Source: Drosophila pseudoobscura
Taxonomy: Eukaryota > Arthropoda > Insecta > Diptera > Drosophilidae
Direction: 5' to 3'
Assembly (NCBI RefSeq): GCF_009870125.1
Contig: NC_046682.1
Span: 1,240,001 to 1,304,000 of the forward strand
Length of the DNA stretch: 64,000 nucleotides
A program made the translations under genes and the position numbers. The notes under the pieces were generated by a model, which saw nothing but the letters and a program-made list of their open reading frames with translations, searched no databases and was not told the DNA's origin. How positions within the stretch are numbered: the stretch's first letter is position 1; each line of letters opens with the position of its first letter. Of the stretch, positions 61,801 through 64,000 are shown piece after piece.

Positions 61801-64000
61801 TTGAAGTGAGTGTCACTGCCGGCTGCTCTCTTATTTCAATTGATTGCGTCTCGCATGTCTCAACTCTAGCTGAATTAAACTGAGGTGATTCAGATGAACT
61901 CGAGTTGACGTTAATACTGTTGTTATTCAGCCTTTCCTGTTCCTTCTTGTCGACGTTGGAGTCCGGATGATTCTGTAATTGGTCTGGCAATTGCTGCCCC
62001 TCTTCTGGTTCGCCGATAACGTTCATGGTTTCATCCGCCGTCGCGTTCGGCAACTGCGACGACGGTTGGTACCCTTGACCATCAGGCATCGTTTGGGGCG
62101 AGGCAACTAACTGAAAAAACTTTTTTGACTCATTAAGCTGATAGTACTGCAAGAGGAACTCAATCGTAGGCTTCTTGCTTGAGCTGAAAGTTTGCTGAAG
62201 CGGCTTTGTGTTCAAGGATATTGCTTCACTTTTGCGATAATATTGTAATAAAAAGTCGTAGTTGCTGACTTTCTTCAGCTCGCTCTGTTGATAGAAATTA
62301 GTTAAGAACTCCAACTCAAAATCCGTTTCATTTCCTTGCTGATGCTGCTGCTGTTGCTGCATCAGGAACTGCTGTTTCAGCTCGGAGTTCGTCTCATGCT
62401 GCAAAAAGTATTGATATAGAAATTCATATTTCTTCTGGGGGGTCTCCATTTCCCCCACAGACGTTAAATCATCTGCGTTGGAAGAGCTATCCGAATATTT
62501 CCGCTTTTTTGTTGGAGGCTGTTGATGCTGCTGCTGTTGAGCCGCTGCATGTTGCAGACTCTGCAATATGCTACCGAAAGGACCATAGCTGGCATCTGGA
62601 TTGGAGTGTTGACCGGCGGCGGCCAAGAGTGCTGCTGGATTCATCAAATGCATCATTTGATGTTCACGCAATAACTCCAGGTGGCTAAACTGCAGTTCAC
62701 ATTTATCGCAGTCAAACTTCGATGCGCTTCGATTCGGCTGGTCCAAACTGTTGCTACGTTCCCGCTGTGGAGGCGTTGGAGTCGTGGATGGGCTGAAGTC
62801 AGTGAGTGAAGACGACTTGCTAAATATATGCTGTGGCGAGGGCGAAGCGCCAAATGGCTGGGACGCCGCGTGTCCGGATGATGTTACGATAGACACAGGG
62901 GCTGAAATAGTCTGTGCAACCAGAGGACCAGGAGGACAGATGCCAGAGTGATGTATATCCATTGAAGAGTTCGAGTCTTCCGAACTAAGATTTTGGGCAA
63001 TTTGCGCAGCAGCAATTTGAGCTTTGGCTGACTTTTTGTTGTTCTCCTCCTTGAAACAGTGATTCTTCTGGTGACGTATTAGCTCGTAATAGCGCTGGAA
63101 CACTAGACTGCACTTCTTGCAAGCGTAGTTAATGTTTTGCTTCTTGGTCTCTTCGTTCTCGAAGAGTGAATTATTTGGTTGATTTTCGTAGATTTTGCGT
63201 TGCTTTTGTCTGGCATTCTGAAACCACACTACTATGACACGGGGTGACAAGAGCAGCAGTTTACTTAAATACTCTAGATCACTGTCCTTTGGATATGAAT
63301 TGTTCTCAAAGAACTCCTGCAAGACCTTAATTTGATAGTCCGTGAAACGTGTTCTATTTGCTCGTTTACCTCCTGACGTCGACGATGAATTCGAGGAGCT
63401 GGAAGAATTACTCTCAAACTGGTTGCATGATGTTGCCGAGCTTGAGACAGGGGCCGAGGCTTTGTCGAATGTTTTGCCTGCTATTTGCAGTTTTTTGGGT
63501 GGACCCATGTTGCTCCCCATGCTTTCAAGCTGATGGCTCAGCAAGTCATTCATGCTTCCATATAAATTGCTAGCAGCAACACTGTTTGGAGTTGGTGGCC
63601 GCGACATAACATCAGAACTTCCGCTCTCTGATTTAGTTTCGAAGCTATTTGTTTGTGTATGCTGTTGCAGTTGCTGTTGCTGTTGGTTTTGACAGTGAAC
63701 TGTCAGCGACGAGCCTGCTAATAACGATTGGTCGTGTAGGGTATCAGGATCTTGATGCTGGTTGGACTGTTCTGGAGGATCACCTTGTTGCTGCTGTTGA
63801 TGCTTTAAAAAATGAAACCCTTGCTGCTGCTGGGGCTGCTGCTGTTGTTGTTGCTTCCTGAGGAATGCAAATTCACTGGACACAATCGACTCGTCCTGCG
63901 GCTCCGATTTTATTTGCACTTCCACGGGAAACGGCAGGCCTTGTTCTTTGCCCCCTTGCTGTCCAAAACACAAATTGTTGCTTAAGTAATCAGATATGTT
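58822..64000 (-). CDS. zfh2: Zn-finger homeodomain 2, C-terminal part (partial)
   Basis: Large nuclear transcription factor of the ATBF1/ZFHX family, about 3000 residues with many C2H2 fingers and three homeodomains. Two exons are seen: from the right edge to 61409, and 59469-58822 ending at a stop. The upstream part continues open at 64000. In order: Gln-rich tracts; a homeodomain at about 63375-63180 ([19 protein letters not shown] to [15 protein letters not shown]); a finger [20 protein letters not shown]; a finger [20 protein letters not shown]; repeated phrases [24 protein letters not shown] and [12 protein letters not shown]; and a last homeodomain ([18 protein letters not shown]) whose helix 3 is split by the intron between RVVQ and [10 protein letters not shown] final partial finger-like motif is [17 protein letters not shown]-terminal fingers and the first homeodomain lie beyond the window. 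Confidence 0.96.
59840..60387 (+). mobile_element. Old DINE-1 fragment in the last zfh2 intron
   Basis: Diverged internal part of DINE-1: CGTCGGGCGCTGCGTAGCGA, the purine tract near 60100-60130, ATTCTGGCTATAAT, two GGATGCCACAGAT motifs and CACTAGGCACTTATAGGGAC just before the lost microsatellite. Both termini are missing. It lies antisense to zfh2 in the intron 59470-61408. Confidence 0.8.

Overview
This is animal nuclear DNA, and the genes identify it as Drosophila Muller element F (the dot or fourth chromosome). Six fourth-chromosome genes can be read: a rapsyn-like gene, Ephrin, ND-49, Pur-alpha, Thd1 and zfh2. The DINE-1/ISY-like Helentrons and a LOA-type retroelement suggest an obscura-group species rather than melanogaster. 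That species call is inference. AT-rich introns, CATATGTATGTA-type microsatellites and dense mobile DNA between and inside genes also fit a dot chromosome.

Layout. From 255 to 2243 (minus) lies the 5' half of the rapsyn-like gene, which runs off the left edge. From 2.2 to 8.8 kb there is intergenic DNA with one near-complete and one old DINE-1. Ephrin occupies 8790-14726 (minus); its first intron holds a DINE-1 and a large fold-back. From 15.6 to 28.4 kb is a mobile-element graveyard: an internally deleted Tc1 element, the 3' end of a hAT-like transposon, a decayed LOA-type LINE with a second LINE nested in it, a tRNA-Asp-like sequence, more DINE-1 copies and an I-type RT fragment. ND-49 (29755-31807, plus) starts 55 bp downstream of a repeat end that carries Motif 6, DRE and Motif 1 promoter elements. 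Pur-alpha (33492-35678, minus) is made of eight small exons. A dead Tc1 element lies at 36.1-37.4 kb. Thd1 (43450-49059, plus) is a giant thymine-DNA glycosylase. From 49 to 58.8 kb there are 3' UTR and intergenic sequences with an inverted DINE-1 pair. The 3' end of zfh2 (minus) runs from 58822 off the right edge.

The genes do not form a pathway. They are independent eukaryotic genes: synaptic receptor clustering (rapsyn), axon guidance (Ephrin), respiratory complex I (ND-49), single-stranded nucleic acid binding (Pur-alpha), base-excision repair (Thd1) and a homeodomain/zinc-finger transcription factor (zfh2). What links them is the repeat landscape. The most interesting candidate is a dispersed, hAT-associated repeat whose terminus contains a complete housekeeping promoter module. 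It sits directly upstream of ND-49 and, in the matching orientation, upstream of Ephrin.

Exon structures were worked out by hand from reading frame, splice signals and phase agreement. No alignments or database searches were run.
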